Shown here: positions 32,232 to 41,859 of the stretch, in pieces | Layout: each line of letters begins with the position of its first letter | How positions within the stretch are numbered: position 1 is the first letter of the stretch | Origin: Actinomadura livida | Lineage (GTDB): Bacteria > Actinomycetota > Actinomycetes > Streptosporangiales > Streptosporangiaceae | NCBI RefSeq assembly: GCF_014648675.1 | Contig: NZ_BMRO01000001.1 | Span: 469,560 to 533,559 of the forward strand | DNA: 64,000 nucleotides | Direction of reading: 5' to 3' | Made by a program: the position numbers and the translations under genes | Notes under the pieces: model-generated | What the model was told of the DNA's origin: nothing | The model's input: only the letters and a program-made list of their open reading frames with translations | Database searches by the model: none

Positions 32232-32579
32232 TCATCTCCTGGCCGGCACCGCCGGTCGCTCCAGCAGCGCCTCCAGCCGCTCGACGGCCGCCCGCCAGTC
32301 GCACGGGACTTCGCACCGCGTCGTCCGGTGCCCCCGGTAGGTGAGGGTGTAGGTGAAGTGGTCGGCGACATCGCATCCCGCCGCCGACGAGCGCGTGGTG
32401 ACGACGCGTCCCAGCGCGTCGCGCAGGCCGCGCATCTCCCCGGCCTTGAGCGTGGCGTCCCGGCCGTTGACGGACGCCGCTCCGGCGGAATCGACGGAGA
32501 CGCGTTCCCGGATTCCGGCTATTCCTCCGGTGCGCTCATAGGTGACCAGTACGTCCGGTCCGGTGAAAGCGAGCATCAT
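32232..32579 (-). CDS. Emfourin-like small protein (putative metalloprotease inhibitor)
   Basis: A 115-residue protein with the pattern of the protealysin inhibitor emfourin family: VTYERTGGIAGIRERVSVDS (R-T-G-G-x-A-G-I), a middle LRDALGRVV helix, FTYTLTYRGHRTTRCEVPCD and a C-terminal amphipathic helix. No signal peptide is visible, as in emfourin, which acts on thermolysin-family proteases. The start (MMLAF) lacks a good ribosome site, so an earlier start is possible. It lies 79 bases downstream of a subtilisin-inhibitor gene on the same strand. Confidence 0.65.
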   Translation of the reverse strand: MMLAFTGPDVLVTYERTGGIAGIRERVSVDSAGAASVNGRDATLKAGEMRGLRDALGRVVTTRSSAAGCDVADHFTYTLTYRGHRTTRCEVPCDWRAAVERLEALLERPAVPARR

Positions 32580-32658
32580 ATTCGGATCACGCCCTTCTTG
32601 AATGCGGGCCGCCGGACAGCACCCCGCTTCCCCAACCCGGCGGCCCGCGGTCCGCGGT

Positions 32659-33060
32659 TTACTCGCCGAAAAGAATTCCACCGGTGTCGCGCATGGCCGC
32701 GCAGCGGTTGGGATAGGTGCGGGTGAAATGGCGTGGCCGGTCGCGCCATTTACCGTCGGCGCTCACCCGGACCGGCGCGTATTCGAGCGTGCACGGCCCT
32801 TCCTTCGCGGGGATCCGGGCGACCTCGCCGTCCGCGGCCGCGAGCTGGGCGCAGGCCCGGGAGGCCGCCCGGAGCGTCCCTCCGTCCGGACCGCACCAGA
32901 GCGTCTTCGCGGTGACGGGGCCCTCTTCCGGGGCCACCATCAGCAGGTATGCGCCGGTCGGCTCCACCGGGGCCTGCGCCTGCGCCGGGGCGGCCTGGGC
33001 GAGTACCGCCGTTCCCGCCAGCGCGGCGGCCCACCGGATTCGGGCGCGCGACATGGTCAT
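32659..33060 (-). CDS. Subtilisin inhibitor-like (SSI family I16) secreted protein
   Basis: A 133-residue secreted protein: signal peptide WAAALAGTAVLAQAAPAQAQ, then an SSI fold. Landmarks are TLWCGPDGGTLRAASRACAQ, CTLEYAPVRVSADGKWRDR and FTRTYPNRCAAM, whose cysteines match the two SSI disulfides. SSI proteins tightly inhibit extracellular subtilisin-type serine proteases and help time proteolysis during development. AGGGAGGAAG precedes the ATG at 33060; a second ATG at 33054 is possible. It is probably co-transcribed with the emfourin-like gene. Confidence 0.85.
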   Translation of the reverse strand: MTMSRARIRWAAALAGTAVLAQAAPAQAQAPVEPTGAYLLMVAPEEGPVTAKTLWCGPDGGTLRAASRACAQLAAADGEVARIPAKEGPCTLEYAPVRVSADGKWRDRPRHFTRTYPNRCAAMRDTGGILFGE

Positions 33061-33270
33061 GTCTTCCTCCCTGGATTGCCCGCCGCGATCTGCGGCATCG
33101 GCCGGCCGGGCGCCGATGTGTGGTGGGCGCCCCGCCGCTCCAGACATTAGGCGCCGCGAACTCCGGCGAACAACCCCATTGTTCGTCCCAACCTGGCCAC
33201 CGGTTCACACTTAAATCAAGTCTGCCCAAGTGTGCAATACCAGATGACCACCATTTAACCCGGTGTTGTG

Positions 33271-33901
33271 CTAATGCGGGCCCGGACGCAGGACATTGCC
33301 CGCGGCGGACGGATCGCCGGAGGCGGGTGCGGTCGCCGGTTCCGTTTTCGCCAAGGGCGCGACGCTCGTGACGAAAAGGCCCTGGCGTTTGAACTCGTCG
33401 TACTTGGCGGTGAGCCGCCGGTTCTCGGTGATGGGGGCGCCGTAGTCGTACGAGGTGTAGACGTCGTTGGGCTGGCCGAGGCGTCCCCAGTTCGTGCCGC
33501 CGAACGCCATGTAGTAGCCGAACATCGTGGCGCCCGAGGTGATCAGATTGGACTTGTAGTACACCTTCATGAATCGGGGCCCGGTCAGTTCGGCGCACTT
33601 GTCGTAGCCCGCGCGGAACAGGTCGATGGTAGAGCGAGACCCCGTTGAATCCGGCGGCCCTTATCTTCTCCAGGACGTCCCTCCACAGCTCGGGGCTGGG
33701 GAGGCGGAAGTAGTGGAATTCGCCCGACCAGAGGAGGACGCGTTTCCCGTCCACGACGAGCGAGTGGCGGTCGTAGCCGACGTCATGGGCGTCGGCCTCG
33801 GCGGGACGGGCGGGAGCGGGGACGGAGAGGAGCGCGGCGGTGGTGAGGGTGGCGGTGGTGAGGGTGGCGGTGATGACGGCGAATCTGCTCATGGCGCGCA
33901 T
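33271..33901 (-). pseudogene. GH35 beta-galactosidase remnant (internal deletion and frameshift)
   Basis: The 5' part reads as a secreted GH35 enzyme: a signal peptide (FAVITATLTTATLTTAALLS), then HSLVVDGKRVLLWSGEFHYF and RDVLEKIRAAGFNGVSLY. At about base 33626 the frame breaks and continues as FRAGYDKCAELTGPRF, then YYMAFGGTNWGRLGQPND and TSYDYGAPITENRRLTAKYD, which in GH35 enzymes lie about 250 residues further on. The missing block carries both catalytic glutamates. The C-terminus is also truncated, ending near 33271. It follows the GH3 gene by 59 bases and would have removed galactose from xyloglucan side chains or similar glycans. Confidence 0.8.
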
Positions 33902-33960
33902 GGAGGGCGTCCTTTGCAGCGGGACGGCCCGCCCCGGTGCCGCCGGGGCGGGCCGGGTTG

Positions 33961-36900
33961 TCAACGGGTCAGGGAGAAGGTGCTCAGGCGGGTCTCGCCG
34001 GTGAAGACGAGGTAGACGTCGCGGTCTCCGCGGGCGCCGGTGAGCGGTGCGGTGATCTCCTCGTAGGTGTACTTGTCGCCGGTGGCCGGGACGTTCAAGG
34101 TCCCCGCCACCGGGCCGTCGGGACGGTCCAGGCGGACCTGGATCGTGGTGGCGCCCGTGCCCGCGACACGTGCCGTGATCTTGCCGGTGGACCGGCCGAG
34201 GCCGGCGTCCGCGAACTTCAGCCAGGAGCCCGCGGCTCCGGCCACCGCGTCGCCCTTGGCCTTCGACTCGTCGACCAGCTCGACGCCGTCGTGGTCGTCG
34301 AAGTCGGCCGCGCGGGTCGGCTTCGACAGATCGCGGTCGGGGATCGTCTCCCCGCGCACGTTGAGGTGTGCGCGACTGCGGATGTCGGTCGCCGAGGAGC
34401 CGATGAGCAGGTCGTGCTCGGCCTTCTCGACCGTCCACTTGCCGCGGGTCACGTCCCAGATGGCGAGGTCGGAGGCGCTAAGGCGGAACCTCGCGGTCAC
34501 CGTCTCGCCGGGCTCGGCGTGCACCTTGTCGAAGTCGCGCAGCTTCCTGAGCGGCTGCTTCACGCGGGAGTCCCGCTGGTGCGTGTAGAGCTGGACGACC
34601 TCGTCGCCGGCCTTCCCGCCCGTGTTGGTGACCGGGACCGTGACGGTCACCGTACCGTCGCCGCCGATGGAACGGCTGCTCAGCCGGGGCTTGCCGTAGC
34701 GGAACGTCGTGTACGAGAGGCCGTGGCCGAACGGATAGAGCGGCTTGCCCCTGAAGTACTGGTAGGTGCGGTCGTTCTTGATGATGTCGTATTCGAGGAT
34801 GCTGGGCAGGTCCTTCTCGGACCGGTACCAGGTCTGCGGAAGCTTGCCCGAAGGGCTCTCGTCACCGAAGAGGACCGACGCCAGGGCGTTGCCGGTCTCG
34901 GCGCCCGCATGGCTCGTCCAGAGGATCGCCGGGACGTTCGCCTGCTCCCAGTTGAGGGTCGTCGGGTAGCTGTTCTCCACGACGACGACGGTGTTCGGGT
35001 TGGCGGCGCGGACGGCCCGGACGAGTTCGGACTGGCCTTCGGCGAGCGCCATCGTGGTGCGGTCGTGGTCCTCGCGGCCGTTGATGAACGGCATGCTGCC
35101 GACCACGACGACGGCGGTGCCGGCGCCCGCCGCCGCCTCGACGGCCGAGTCGACGCCGCTGCTGATGACGTCCTTGGCGAAGCGGCCCGCGTCGTCCTTC
35201 GTGGTGAGGACGAGCGTCCCGTCGTCCTGGGCCTTCAGGTACGTCTTCGCCGGGTCGGCCCAGTCGTAGGCCTTCTCGTAGCCCGCGTAGCGGATCAGCA
35301 GGTGGCCGTCGTCCTGCTCTTCGAGCTTGAACATCTGCTGGACGAACCAGTCGTTCGGCTGGTCCTGGTCGTTGGCGAACGTGTCGCCCCAGTTGTGGCG
35401 CCCGACCACCTTGCCGTTGGCGGCGCTGCGCAGCGTCACGATGCCCTGGCCCCAGTCGAACACGTCGAACCGGGTGGTGTCGTCGGCGGAGCTGGTGGGG
35501 CCGGTCTTGAGGACGGCTCCGGCACCCGTGCCGCCCGCGACGTACTCGCCCGTTCCGACGTCCTTGAGCGCGATCCGGTCGACGCCTTCGCTGCTCGTGA
35601 CGTTCCCGGCGCCCGCCTTGGCGGTGATCCCGTCGAGCGGGGTGACCTCGTACGGCAGGTCACCGGAGTACCAGTCGGTGTAGAGGGTGTCGGCGAGCTG
35701 CCCGACGACGGCGACCTTCCCGGACTCCGGCCCGGACGAGATGGGCAGCGTCCCGCCCTCGTTCTTGAGCAGCACCATCTGCTCGGTCGCGGCCTCGCGG
35801 GCGACGGCGCGGTGGGCGGGGCCGTCCACGACGTCCTTGGTGATCTTCCCGTGCGGGCCGCCGCCCGGGTCGAACTCGCCGAGCCGGACCCGGATGCTGA
35901 GGATGTGGCCGACGGCGCGGTCGATGTCGGACTCGGCGAGCAGCCCGCGCGACAGCGCCTCCTTGACCGCGTCGACCGTGATGGACGAGTCGGTGTTGTC
36001 GGTGGTGAAGCTGTCCACGCCCGCCTTGAGGACGGCCGCGTCGGCGGTGGCGAGGTCGGGGAAGTACTGCTGGGACCCGACGAGGTTGTTGGGCCCGCCC
36101 GCGTCGGTGACGTTGAACAGCGTCCGGTCCGTCCAGGAGCGGATCAGGCCGCCCGCGTCGGGCGTGACGGTGGCGGGACGTCCGTTGATCAGGTTGTAGG
36201 CGGTCATCACCCCCGTGACGGCGTCGCGGCGGATCGGCATCTCGAACGGGACCTCGTCGTACTCCTTGCTGACCCGGGGCCGCAGGCTGGAGGACGTCTG
36301 GTCGCGCCGGATCTCGTTGTTGTTGGCCATGTAGTGCTTGAGGACCGGGGCCGTCCTGAGGTGGTCCGGGTCGTCGCCCTGCATGCCGCGGCCGTAGGCG
36401 GTGGCGAGCAGGCCGGTGAGCAGCGGGTCCTCGGAGTAGCCCTCCTCGTTGCGGCCCCAGCGCGGGTCGCGCAGCGGGTTCACGACCGGCGCCCACAGCT
36501 GCAGGCCCCACACGTCGGGGTTCTCGGCGTGGTAGCCGCGGGCCTCGGTGCCGACCACCGAGCCGACCCTCTTGAGCAGGTCGGGATCCCAGGTGGCGCC
36601 GAGCCCGACCGACTGCGGGAACACCGTCCCCTCGGCCCGCACGACCGCGCCCTGGTCGTGGATGTCGGTGGACCACGCGACGCCGTGCAGCGCCTCGGTG
36701 CCGGTCTTGAACCGGTCGATGCCGAGCCTCGGGATCGCGGGCTGGTACTGGTGGAGCAGGGAGATCTTCTCGTCGAGCGTGAGCCGTCCGAGCAGGTCGC
36801 CGACCCTGGCCTCCACCGAGAGGCCGGGGTCGCGGAACGGGAGGGTCTCGCGGGCTGCGGCGGGTGCCGCCAGCGCGAGGGGGGTCGCCACCACGGCGGC

Positions 36901-36966
36901 CAGCACGAGGGTCAGCGACCGGCTGCGCCGGCCGGGGGAACGGGGGTTTCGATGGGGTCTGGGCAT
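33961..36966 (-). CDS. Secreted GH3 beta-glucosidase/beta-xylosidase with accessory domains
   Basis: A 1001-residue secreted GH3 enzyme. Domain order: signal peptide (SLTLVLAAVVATPLALAAPA), GH3 N-domain with RWGRNEEGYSEDPLLTG, KHYMANNNE and the nucleophile Asp in FNVTDAGG (about residue 287); then the start of the C-domain (EQMVLLKNEGGTLP). A trefoil-like insert lies at about 460-595 (LKDVGTGEYVAGG; LRSAANGKVVGRHNWG). The rest of the C-domain (INGREDHDRTTMAL; YPFGHGLSYTTF), an FnIII-like domain and a C-terminal CBM6-like domain (about 865-1001) follow. A 14-bp LacI box lies 37 bases upstream. It probably trims beta-linked oligosaccharides outside the cell. Confidence 0.9.
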   Translation of the reverse strand: MPRPHRNPRSPGRRSRSLTLVLAAVVATPLALAAPAAARETLPFRDPGLSVEARVGDLLGRLTLDEKISLLHQYQPAIPRLGIDRFKTGTEALHGVAWSTDIHDQGAVVRAEGTVFPQSVGLGATWDPDLLKRVGSVVGTEARGYHAENPDVWGLQLWAPVVNPLRDPRWGRNEEGYSEDPLLTGLLATAYGRGMQGDDPDHLRTAPVLKHYMANNNEIRRDQTSSSLRPRVSKEYDEVPFEMPIRRDAVTGVMTAYNLINGRPATVTPDAGGLIRSWTDRTLFNVTDAGGPNNLVGSQQYFPDLATADAAVLKAGVDSFTTDNTDSSITVDAVKEALSRGLLAESDIDRAVGHILSIRVRLGEFDPGGGPHGKITKDVVDGPAHRAVAREAATEQMVLLKNEGGTLPISSGPESGKVAVVGQLADTLYTDWYSGDLPYEVTPLDGITAKAGAGNVTSSEGVDRIALKDVGTGEYVAGGTGAGAVLKTGPTSSADDTTRFDVFDWGQGIVTLRSAANGKVVGRHNWGDTFANDQDQPNDWFVQQMFKLEEQDDGHLLIRYAGYEKAYDWADPAKTYLKAQDDGTLVLTTKDDAGRFAKDVISSGVDSAVEAAAGAGTAVVVVGSMPFINGREDHDRTTMALAEGQSELVRAVRAANPNTVVVVENSYPTTLNWEQANVPAILWTSHAGAETGNALASVLFGDESPSGKLPQTWYRSEKDLPSILEYDIIKNDRTYQYFRGKPLYPFGHGLSYTTFRYGKPRLSSRSIGGDGTVTVTVPVTNTGGKAGDEVVQLYTHQRDSRVKQPLRKLRDFDKVHAEPGETVTARFRLSASDLAIWDVTRGKWTVEKAEHDLLIGSSATDIRSRAHLNVRGETIPDRDLSKPTRAADFDDHDGVELVDESKAKGDAVAGAAGSWLKFADAGLGRSTGKITARVAGTGATTIQVRLDRPDGPVAGTLNVPATGDKYTYEEITAPLTGARGDRDVYLVFTGETRLSTFSLTR

Positions 36967-37003
36967 CGATTCTCCTCTGGGATTAGCCCCCCGATGACAT
37001 GTG

Positions 37004-37017
37004 TCGAAGCGCTTCGA
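37004..37017. promoter_or_regulatory. LacI-type operator upstream of the GH3 gene
   Basis: TCGAAGCGCTTCGA is a perfect 14-bp palindrome with the central CG typical of LacI operators. It lies between the LacI gene (37058-38065) and the GH3 start. An identical site is at 46317-46330 ahead of the transporter operon, defining a local regulon. Confidence 0.85.
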
Positions 37018-37057
37018 TAACGGGCCGCGGCGGGCCCCGGCATCCCTCCTTCGCCGG

Positions 37058-38065
37058 TCAGACGGGGGCGGGCGCGCTGCTGGCGCGCCGGGTCAGGGTC
37101 GGCGGGAGCAGGGTCGCGGCGGGGACCGGCACCCCTTCCAGCTTGGCCATCAGCAGCTCCACGGCCCGCCCGCCCACCTCCTCGGCGGGTATCGCGACCG
37201 ACGACAGCGGCGGCTCGGCGTGCTCGGCCATCTCGTCCGGGCAGATCGCGACGACCGACACGTCCTCGGGGACGCGGCGCCCGGCGGCGCGCAGCGCCCC
37301 CACCACCGAGCCGGCGACCGGCTCGTTGTGCACGAGCACGCCGGTCAGGCCGGGGCGTTCGGCGAGGAGCCGCCCGACCAGGTCGCGGGCCGCATCGGGG
37401 GCGGCCTCGCACGGGTGGACGTCCCCGGACAGGCCGTGCGCGCGGACCGCCTCGGCGAAGCCGTCCGCGACCCGCCGCGCGTAGCCCGTCTGCCGGGCGT
37501 AGACCTCGGGCGGCGAGCCGATCATCGCGATCTCGCGGTGCCCGAGGCCGGCCAGGTGCTCGACGCAGCCGGCGCCGGCGGCGTGGAAGTCGAGGTCGAT
37601 GCAGGTCAGGTCGTCGGCGTCGGCGGGGAAGCCGATGAGCACGCTCGGCCGGTCCAGCGAGCGCAGCAGCGGCACCCGCGGGTCCTTCATCTGCACGTCC
37701 ATGACGATCAGGGCGTCCACGAGCGCGCTGTCGGCGACGCGGCGCAGGCCGTCCTCGCCCTCCTCCTGGGTGAGCAGCAGGACGTCGTGGTCGTGCCGGC
37801 GCGCGGCGGTGACGACCGAGACGGCGAACCGCATGACGACCGGCACGGCGATGCCGGAGCGCAGCGGGACCATCAGCGCGAGCACGTTGGAGCGGCTGCT
37901 GGCGAGCGCGCGGGCGCCCGCGTGCGGCCGGTAGCCGAGCTCGCGGATGCTGTCGCGGACCCGCCGCCGGGTCTCCTCGGAGATCGAGCGCTTGCCGCTC
38001 AGCACATAGGAGACCGTGCTCGGCGAGACCCCGGCGTGCCGCGCCACATCAGTGATCTTGACCAC
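37058..38065 (-). CDS. LacI-family regulator of the xyloglucan-type locus
   Basis: A 335-residue LacI regulator. The HTH begins KITDVARHAGVSPSTVSYVL, followed by the hinge GYRPHAGARALASSRS and the ligand domain (LMVPLRSGIAVPVVMRFAVS; VVAICPDEMAEHAEPPLSSV). I chose the GTG at 38065 directly before KITDVA with GGACGGG upstream; a longer reading to 38134 has no family support. Its likely operator TCGAAGCGCTTCGA occurs at 37004 and 46317, with an imperfect copy 18 bp upstream of its own start, suggesting autoregulation. The inducer is probably an imported oligosaccharide. Confidence 0.88.
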   Translation of the reverse strand: MVKITDVARHAGVSPSTVSYVLSGKRSISEETRRRVRDSIRELGYRPHAGARALASSRSNVLALMVPLRSGIAVPVVMRFAVSVVTAARRHDHDVLLLTQEEGEDGLRRVADSALVDALIVMDVQMKDPRVPLLRSLDRPSVLIGFPADADDLTCIDLDFHAAGAGCVEHLAGLGHREIAMIGSPPEVYARQTGYARRVADGFAEAVRAHGLSGDVHPCEAAPDAARDLVGRLLAERPGLTGVLVHNEPVAGSVVGALRAAGRRVPEDVSVVAICPDEMAEHAEPPLSSVAIPAEEVGGRAVELLMAKLEGVPVPAATLLPPTLTRRASSAPAPV

Positions 38066-38082
38066 GGCCCGTCCCGTCGTCT

Positions 38083-38096
38083 TCGAAGCGGTGCAA
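38083..38096. promoter_or_regulatory. Imperfect LacI box upstream of the lacI gene
   Basis: TCGAAGCGGTGCAA matches 11 of 14 positions of the perfect box TCGAAGCGCTTCGA, with an intact left half. Its place just upstream of the regulator's GTG suggests weak autoregulation. Confidence 0.4.
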
Positions 38097-38182
38097 CGTG
38101 CGACCGATCGTAGCCGCGCCGGACGCGGCCGCATCGCGGCACCGGCGGGCGTCCGGCGCGCCGAGCGGCCCCCGGCGGGCCA

Positions 38183-39553
38183 TCACGTGCCTCCGCGGCG
38201 CGCGGCGATCGCGTCGCGGTACCAGAGGGCGCTGTCCTTCCAGGTGCGCTCGCCGGTCGGGTAGTCGACGCGGACGAGGCCGAAGCGCTTGGAGTACCCG
38301 TACGCCCATTCGAAGTTGTCCAGCAGCGACCACGCGAAGTAGCCGCGGACGTCGGCGCCCGCCTGGCATGCCCGCTCCACCGCGGCGATGTGGTCGCGCA
38401 GATAGGCGATGCGGAGGTCGTCGCGGATCCGGCCGTCGCCGTCCACCCGGTCGTCGAACGCGGCGCCGTTCTCGGTGACCATCAGCGGCGTGTGCGGGTA
38501 GTCGCGGTGCAGCCGCAGCAGCAGTTCCTCCATGCCGGTCGCGTCGATCGGCCAGCCCATCGCCGTGTAGGGGCCGGGCTGCCCGACGAACTCGACGGCG
38601 TCGCAGCCGACGAACGGGGACGCCGCCCCCCGCCGGTGCCCGTCCGCGTGCTCGCGCGGCGAGACCCCGTCCCACCGCCGGACGAGCGTGGGCGAGTAGT
38701 AGTTGACGCCGAGGACGTCGAGGGGCGCGGCGATGATCTCGGAGTCGCCGTCCCGCAGGAACCCCCAGTCGGTGATCGGCGCGGTGTCCTCCAGCAGGTC
38801 GGCGGGGTAGCCGTTGCCGAGCATAGGGTCGAGGAACACGCGGTTGGACACGGCGTCCACCTGGCGGACGGCGTCCGCGTCGCCGCGCAGGTGGTGGATG
38901 TTGAGCGTGGCGGAGTGCCGCGCGGACGGGGAGACCACGCCGCGCAGCGCCCGCACGGCCAGGCCGTGGGCGAGGTTGAGGTGATGGGCGGCGGCGAGCG
39001 CGGCCGCGGGGTCGGTCCGGCCCGGGGCGTGGACGCCGGACGCGTAGCCGAGGAACGCCGTGCACCACGGCTCGTTCAGCGTCGTCCACGTGTGCACGCG
39101 GTCGCCGAGGACGCGGCCGATCCGCTCGGCGTAGTCGGCGAAGCGGCGCGCCGTGTCGCGTTCGGGCCAGCCGCCCGCGTCCTCCAGGGCCTGCGGGAGG
39201 TCCCAGTGGTAGAGGGTGGCGACCGGGGCGATGCCGTGCCCGAGGAGCTCGTCGACGAGCCGGGAGTAGAAGTCGAGGCCCTTCTGGTTGGGCGTCCCGT
39301 CCGGCAGGACGCGCGACCAGGAGATGGAGAAGCGGTAGGCGTCGAGGCCCAGCTCGGCCATCGTCGCCACGTCCTCCTGCCGGCGGTGGTAGTGGTCGGT
39401 GGCGACGTCGCCGGTGTCTCCGTCGAGCACCTTGCCGGGCGTGTGGCTGAAGGTGTCCCAGATGGAGGGTGTGCGGCCGTCCTCCTGGGCCGCTCCCTCG
39501 ATCTGGTACGCCGCGGTGGCCGCGCCCCACAGAAACCCTTCCGGGAAGCCCAT
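38183..39553 (-). CDS. GH1 beta-glucosidase (second, cytoplasmic)
   Basis: A 456-residue GH1 enzyme without a signal peptide. Acid/base Glu is in TTLNEPWC (about residue 161) and the nucleophile in [10 protein letters not shown] (about 361). [20 protein letters not shown] and [20 protein letters not shown] are family signatures. It starts within the stop of the GH31 gene (TGATG), so the two are translationally coupled. Together they fit alternate removal of xylose (GH31) and glucose (GH1) from the non-reducing end of xyloglucan oligosaccharides. Confidence 0.92.
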   Translation of the reverse strand: MGFPEGFLWGAATAAYQIEGAAQEDGRTPSIWDTFSHTPGKVLDGDTGDVATDHYHRRQEDVATMAELGLDAYRFSISWSRVLPDGTPNQKGLDFYSRLVDELLGHGIAPVATLYHWDLPQALEDAGGWPERDTARRFADYAERIGRVLGDRVHTWTTLNEPWCTAFLGYASGVHAPGRTDPAAALAAAHHLNLAHGLAVRALRGVVSPSARHSATLNIHHLRGDADAVRQVDAVSNRVFLDPMLGNGYPADLLEDTAPITDWGFLRDGDSEIIAAPLDVLGVNYYSPTLVRRWDGVSPREHADGHRRGAASPFVGCDAVEFVGQPGPYTAMGWPIDATGMEELLLRLHRDYPHTPLMVTENGAAFDDRVDGDGRIRDDLRIAYLRDHIAAVERACQAGADVRGYFAWSLLDNFEWAYGYSKRFGLVRVDYPTGERTWKDSALWYRDAIAARRGGT

Positions 39554-41844
39554 CAGTTCTCCCTCTCCAGAGTGATGACCAGTTCGTCCCCGGCCGCCCT
39601 GACCAGGACGCCCAGCGGGTGTTCCGCGGGCTCGCCGCCTTCCACCGCGGCCGTGCGGGCGTTGACGAGGAGAACGTTCCAGGCTCCGCCGCCCGTGACG
39701 CGCAGGTTTTCACCGTTTCTCGCCGTGGTGAACGTGGTGTCGCCGACGCGGGTGGTGACGGTGGCCCCGTCGGACGGCTCGTAGACGCGGAGCGTGACGC
39801 CGTCGGCGTGGTCGTAGTCGGGACGGTCCTGCACCGCGCCCTCCGGCACGACCGCGCCGGGGCGGACGAGCAGCGGCACGCTGCCGAACCCGTGCCTCTC
39901 GCGCACCCAGCGGCCGCCCTCGACGCGTTCGCCGGTGAGGTAGTGGGTCCATCTCCCTTCCGGGACGTAGTAGGAGATCTCACCGCCGGCCGTGAACACG
40001 GGCGCCACGAGCAGGTCGTCGCCGAGCATGTACTGGCGTTCCAGGTGCGTGCAGGCGGGGTCGTCCGGGAATTCGACGACCATCGCCCGCATCATCGGAA
40101 GGCCCTCCTCGTACGCCTGCCGGGCGGCCGCCGAAAGGTAGGGCATCAGCCGCATCTTCAGCCGGGTGAAGTCGCGGAGGACGTCCACCGACTCCTCGTC
40201 GAACAGCCAGGGCACCCGGTAGGAATGGCTTCCGTGCAGCCGGCTGTGCGAGGACAGCAGGCCGAAGGCGATCCAGCGCTTGAAGAGCGCCGGGTCGGGC
40301 GTGCCCTCGAATCCGCCGATGTCGTGGCTCCAGTACCCGAACCCGGACATGCCAAGGGAGAGACCACCGCGGAGGCTCTCCCCCATCGCCTCGAACGTCG
40401 ATTCGGCGTCGCCGCCCCAGTGCAGCGGGAAGCGCTGGCCGCCCGCCGTGGCGGAACGGGCGAACACCACCGCCTCGCCCTCGCCCCGCCTCTTGCGGAG
40501 GAGGTCGAACACGGTCTGGTTGTAGAGATAGGTGTAGTAGTTGTGCGCCCGTTCCGGGTCGGAACCGTCGTGGTAGACGACGTCGGTGGGGATGCGCTCG
40601 CCGAAGTCCGTCTTGAAGGAGTCCACGCCCATGTCGAGGAGCGCGTCGAGTTTGCCCGCGTACCATTCCCTCGCCTCGGGATTGGTGAAGTCGACGACCG
40701 CGAGGCCGGGCTGCCACTTGTCCCATTGCCAGACGTCCCCGTTCGGGCGTTTCAGCAGGTAGCCGCGCGCCCGCCCCTCCTCGAACAGCGGAGAGCGCTG
40801 CCCGATGTAGGGGTTGATCCAGACGCAGACGCGCAGGCCGCGCTCGCGGAGCCGGCGCAGCATCCCCTCCGGGTCGGGGAACACCCGCGGGTCCCATTCG
40901 AAGTCGCACCACTGGAACTCGCGCATCCAGAAGCAGTCGAAATGGAAGACGCTGAGCGGCAGGTCGCGCGACGCCATCCCGTCGATGAACGACGTGACGG
41001 TCTCCTCGTCATAGGACGTGGTGAACGACGTGGACAGCCACACCCCGTAGGACCAGTCGGGAAGCCGGGCGGGACGCCCCGTGAGCGCGGTGTACTTGCG
41101 CAGGATCTCCTTCGGGGTCGGCCCGTAGATGACGAAGTACCGCATCGACTGGCCCTCGACGCTGAACTGCGTCCGGGCGACGGCCTCCGACGCCACCTCG
41201 AAGGAGACCCGGCCCGGATGGTGGACGAACACGCCGTAGCCCGCGTTCGTCAGGAAGAACGGCACGTTCTTGTACGCCTGCTCGCTGGCCGTACCGCCGT
41301 CGGCGTTCCAGATGTCCACCGACTGGCCGTTCTTCACCAGCGGCCCGAACCGCTCACCGAGCCCGTAGACGAAATGGTCGACGCCGAGATCGAGCTGTTC
41401 GCGGACGTAATGGCGCCCGTCGTCGGTGTCGATGACCGCCTGCGCCTTGGACGCGCTGCCGGTGAGGCGCCGCCCGTCCGCCAGGAAGTCGACCCCCCAC
41501 TCCCCTTCCCGCCTGACCTGCACCGACAGCGCGCCCGACGTCAGCGTCGCCGCGCCGTCGTCGACGGACACCTCGCCCGCCGGGTCGGTGGCGAGCTCGA
41601 AGTCGGGGCCGCGCCTCCGCTCCCCCGCGAAATGGGTGAGCGTGACGCCGATGACGTCCGGCATCGGCGAGTCGCACGTCATCGTGACCACCGGCCCCCT
41701 GAGCAGGTCGCCCCGGTGCCGGATGCGCTGCACCGGCGCGTACACCGTGAACGAGCCCGGCCCGGTCTCGACGTCGAGGACCTCCACCGGGTGAGACGCG
41801 TGCACACCGTCGCGCATCATCCAGTAGCCGTCGCTGAACCTCAT
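39553..41844 (-). CDS. yicI: GH31 alpha-xylosidase (YicI type)
   Basis: A 763-residue GH31 enzyme. The nucleophile Asp is in [14 protein letters not shown] (about residue 415) and the acid/base Asp in [10 protein letters not shown] (about 480). [20 protein letters not shown] and [20 protein letters not shown] are characteristic of YicI-type alpha-xylosidases rather than alpha-glucosidases. No signal peptide is present, so it acts on imported oligosaccharides. AGGGAGAC precedes the ATG. A TnpB element now separates it from the transporter genes that would normally precede it in one operon, so expression may depend on read-through or a new promoter. Confidence 0.9.
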   Translation of the reverse strand: MRFSDGYWMMRDGVHASHPVEVLDVETGPGSFTVYAPVQRIRHRGDLLRGPVVTMTCDSPMPDVIGVTLTHFAGERRRGPDFELATDPAGEVSVDDGAATLTSGALSVQVRREGEWGVDFLADGRRLTGSASKAQAVIDTDDGRHYVREQLDLGVDHFVYGLGERFGPLVKNGQSVDIWNADGGTASEQAYKNVPFFLTNAGYGVFVHHPGRVSFEVASEAVARTQFSVEGQSMRYFVIYGPTPKEILRKYTALTGRPARLPDWSYGVWLSTSFTTSYDEETVTSFIDGMASRDLPLSVFHFDCFWMREFQWCDFEWDPRVFPDPEGMLRRLRERGLRVCVWINPYIGQRSPLFEEGRARGYLLKRPNGDVWQWDKWQPGLAVVDFTNPEAREWYAGKLDALLDMGVDSFKTDFGERIPTDVVYHDGSDPERAHNYYTYLYNQTVFDLLRKRRGEGEAVVFARSATAGGQRFPLHWGGDAESTFEAMGESLRGGLSLGMSGFGYWSHDIGGFEGTPDPALFKRWIAFGLLSSHSRLHGSHSYRVPWLFDEESVDVLRDFTRLKMRLMPYLSAAARQAYEEGLPMMRAMVVEFPDDPACTHLERQYMLGDDLLVAPVFTAGGEISYYVPEGRWTHYLTGERVEGGRWVRERHGFGSVPLLVRPGAVVPEGAVQDRPDYDHADGVTLRVYEPSDGATVTTRVGDTTFTTARNGENLRVTGGGAWNVLLVNARTAAVEGGEPAEHPLGVLVRAAGDELVITLEREN

Positions 41845-41859
41845 AAGTCTCCCTAGACA

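Noticed and set aside
32331..32579. Open frames on the plus strand across the inhibitor genes (for example from 32328)
   Set aside because: They have poor codon-position bias and no recognisable domain; the minus-strand frames match known inhibitor families.
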